Of a DNA stretch of 64,000 bases, positions 63,181-64,000 are shown piece by piece (position 1 is the first letter of the stretch; every line of letters begins with the position of its first letter). The stretch is from Epiperipatus broadwayi. Taxonomy: Eukaryota; Onychophora; Udeonychophora; Euonychophora; Peripatidae. Made by a program: the position numbers and the translations under genes. The notes below the pieces were generated by a model, which worked only from the letters and a program-made list of their open reading frames with translations, ran no database searches and was not told the DNA's origin. Where the stretch lies: positions 8,625,967 to 8,689,966 of the forward strand of contig JAQFVV010012416.1 of the NCBI GenBank assembly GCA_028023455.1, read 5' to 3'.

Positions 63181-63570
63181 TTATATATAAATAATAAAAC
63201 AAATTCTACCACAGTATATAGATAATTATCAATTATTACGATACAAGTTTTGGTAAAAAAACAATATTTATTACTTTGCTAAGCCAGGCTTTCGATATGG
63301 TGTATCTTTGTCAAAGCACAACTAAAGTGAATATCACTTTAGGCATGTTTGACAAAGATATACTGTATCGAAAGTCTGGTTTAGCAAAGTAATAAGCTTT
63401 CTATATGGTGTATCTTTGTCAAAGCACAACTAAAGTGAACACTTTAGTTGTCCTTTGACAAAGATACACCATATCAAAAGCCTGGCTTAGCAAAGTAATA
63501 AATATTGTTTTATATCAAAATTTATACCGTAATAATTTATAATTATCTATACACTCTTGTAGAATTTATT
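63181..63570. repeat. Nested palindrome next to the last exon's acceptor
   Basis: The outer arms pair: AATTCTACCACAGTATATAG with CTATACACTCTTGTAGAATT, and AACAATATTTATTACTTTGC with GCAAAGTAATAAATATTGTT. The inner part has TATGGTGTATCTTTGTCAAA and CACAACTAAAGTGA in three or four alternating orientations, so several nested hairpins can form. It ends about 110 bp before the exon at 63679, unusually close to a splice acceptor. Confidence 0.88.
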
Positions 63571-63678
63571 TTATTACATATTATCTATGGTATATTCATA
63601 TATTATAATTTATTCTTACATATATAAAGTAGTGCTTTTTACATGAATGCTTGATATTTTAATTTACATTCTATTTAG

Positions 63679-63824
63679 GGGTTTGATATTTTCTCAACTG
63701 AAAAGTTTATTTCCTTCTCATGCCTGCCGACCTCATATTGAAATTTTTGCTGTACTAGAACGTGAATGTGGTTACGAGAAAGATAACATCCCACAATTAG
63801 AAGATGTATCACGCTTTTTAAAAG
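63679..63824 (+). CDS. TH: Tyrosine hydroxylase exon: [13 protein letters not shown]
   Basis: This 146-nt exon lies between ACATTCTATTTAG and GTATAT. Its first G completes the Trp codon, and it reads [20 protein letters not shown], then [20 protein letters not shown] and EDVSRFLK, ending one base into the next codon. HAC and [11 protein letters not shown] are invariant family features in the catalytic domain. FAVLERE and EDVSRFLK are closest to TH ([15 protein letters not shown]). The two His and one Glu that bind catalytic iron in this family (HELLGH region) are encoded further right, outside the window. The donor (GTATAT) is weaker than the consensus. Its end phase equals that of human PAH exon 6 (from memory). 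Confidence 0.95.
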
Positions 63825-64000
63825 GTATATAAAAGTATAAATTATATTATAATTTTTCCCAGCCCTGAATCTATATTTAATAAATCTCTCTATATTGTAT
63901 TTACATTTCATAGCATTTCTATCATTAATACAAAATGATTTCTTGCTAGCTATTACTATATGTTAAAAATGTGAATGTGTCTCCCTCAATGTTACCTGCA
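63825..64000 (+). other. TH: Start of the next intron
   Basis: The sequence after GTATAT is AT-rich, and its frame closes within two codons. The gene continues beyond the right edge. No other feature is seen in these 176 bases. Confidence 0.85.

Larger units (their letters stand above)
41342..63678 (+). other. TH: 22.3-kb intron
   Basis: The intron starts GTAAAT and ends ACATTCTATTTAG. Main contents are the Merlin transposon (42209), FB1 composites (44840, 47180, 61887), a 1.7-kb palindromic array (49930), SINEs (46624, 48779), tandem repeats and a palindrome next to the acceptor. Stretches 41350-42200, 43290-44830, 45590-46610, 49030-49920, 56030-57710, 58000-60510 and 60700-61880 gave no supported feature. 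A 25-bp direct repeat pair starts at 62901. Confidence 0.8.

Overview
This window is AT-rich animal DNA containing the middle of one very large gene on the + strand. Six exon positions can be read by protein similarity and splice signals: 4926-5106, a duplicated 39-nt exon at 9792-9830 and 11888-11926, then 31243-31331, 36264-36331, 41291-41341 and 63679-63824. The product is an aromatic amino acid hydroxylase. Its best fit is tyrosine hydroxylase (TH), the enzyme that converts tyrosine to L-DOPA in catecholamine synthesis. The first exon encodes the end of the ACT regulatory domain and the others the start of the catalytic domain. The N-terminus lies left of the window, and the iron-ligand region and C-terminus lie to its right. 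No other host gene is supported; all other open frames are short, chance, or relics of mobile elements.

Organism: the TH-like protein, introns up to 22 kb, and many copies of a tRNA-derived SINE ending in a GATGCTATGACAC-type tail plus poly(A) suggest a mollusc, most likely a cephalopod such as an octopus. This is inference; no species marker was read.

Layout. 1-4.9 kb: intron or 5' flank with relics of a Penelope-like element and a LINE, and two simple repeats. 4.9-5.6 kb: the ACT exon, followed closely by a 416-bp GATA/GGCA/GACA tetranucleotide tract. 9.5-13.0 kb: a tandem duplication of about 1.4 kb that carries the 39-nt exon twice. 13-31 kb: long intron with fold-back elements, three SINEs and a LINE 3' end. 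31-36 kb: the first catalytic exon, then a cluster of fold-back elements, some nested. 36-41.3 kb: two short exons with SINEs, a Penelope fragment and a LINE fragment. 41.3-63.7 kb: the longest intron, holding a complete but mutated Merlin DNA transposon, large fold-back composites (44.8, 47.2 and 49.9 kb), an unassigned, somewhat less AT-rich tract (51.6-55.5 kb) and a palindrome ending about 110 bp before the next exon.

Two things stand out. The tandem 39-nt exon encodes DIIPGAYSKHIGK and is 1-1 in phase, so using neither, one or both copies keeps the frame between the regulatory and catalytic domains. A family of intronic fold-back elements is flanked by direct repeats of variable length (11-18 bp), which looks more like retroposition than classical MITE insertion.
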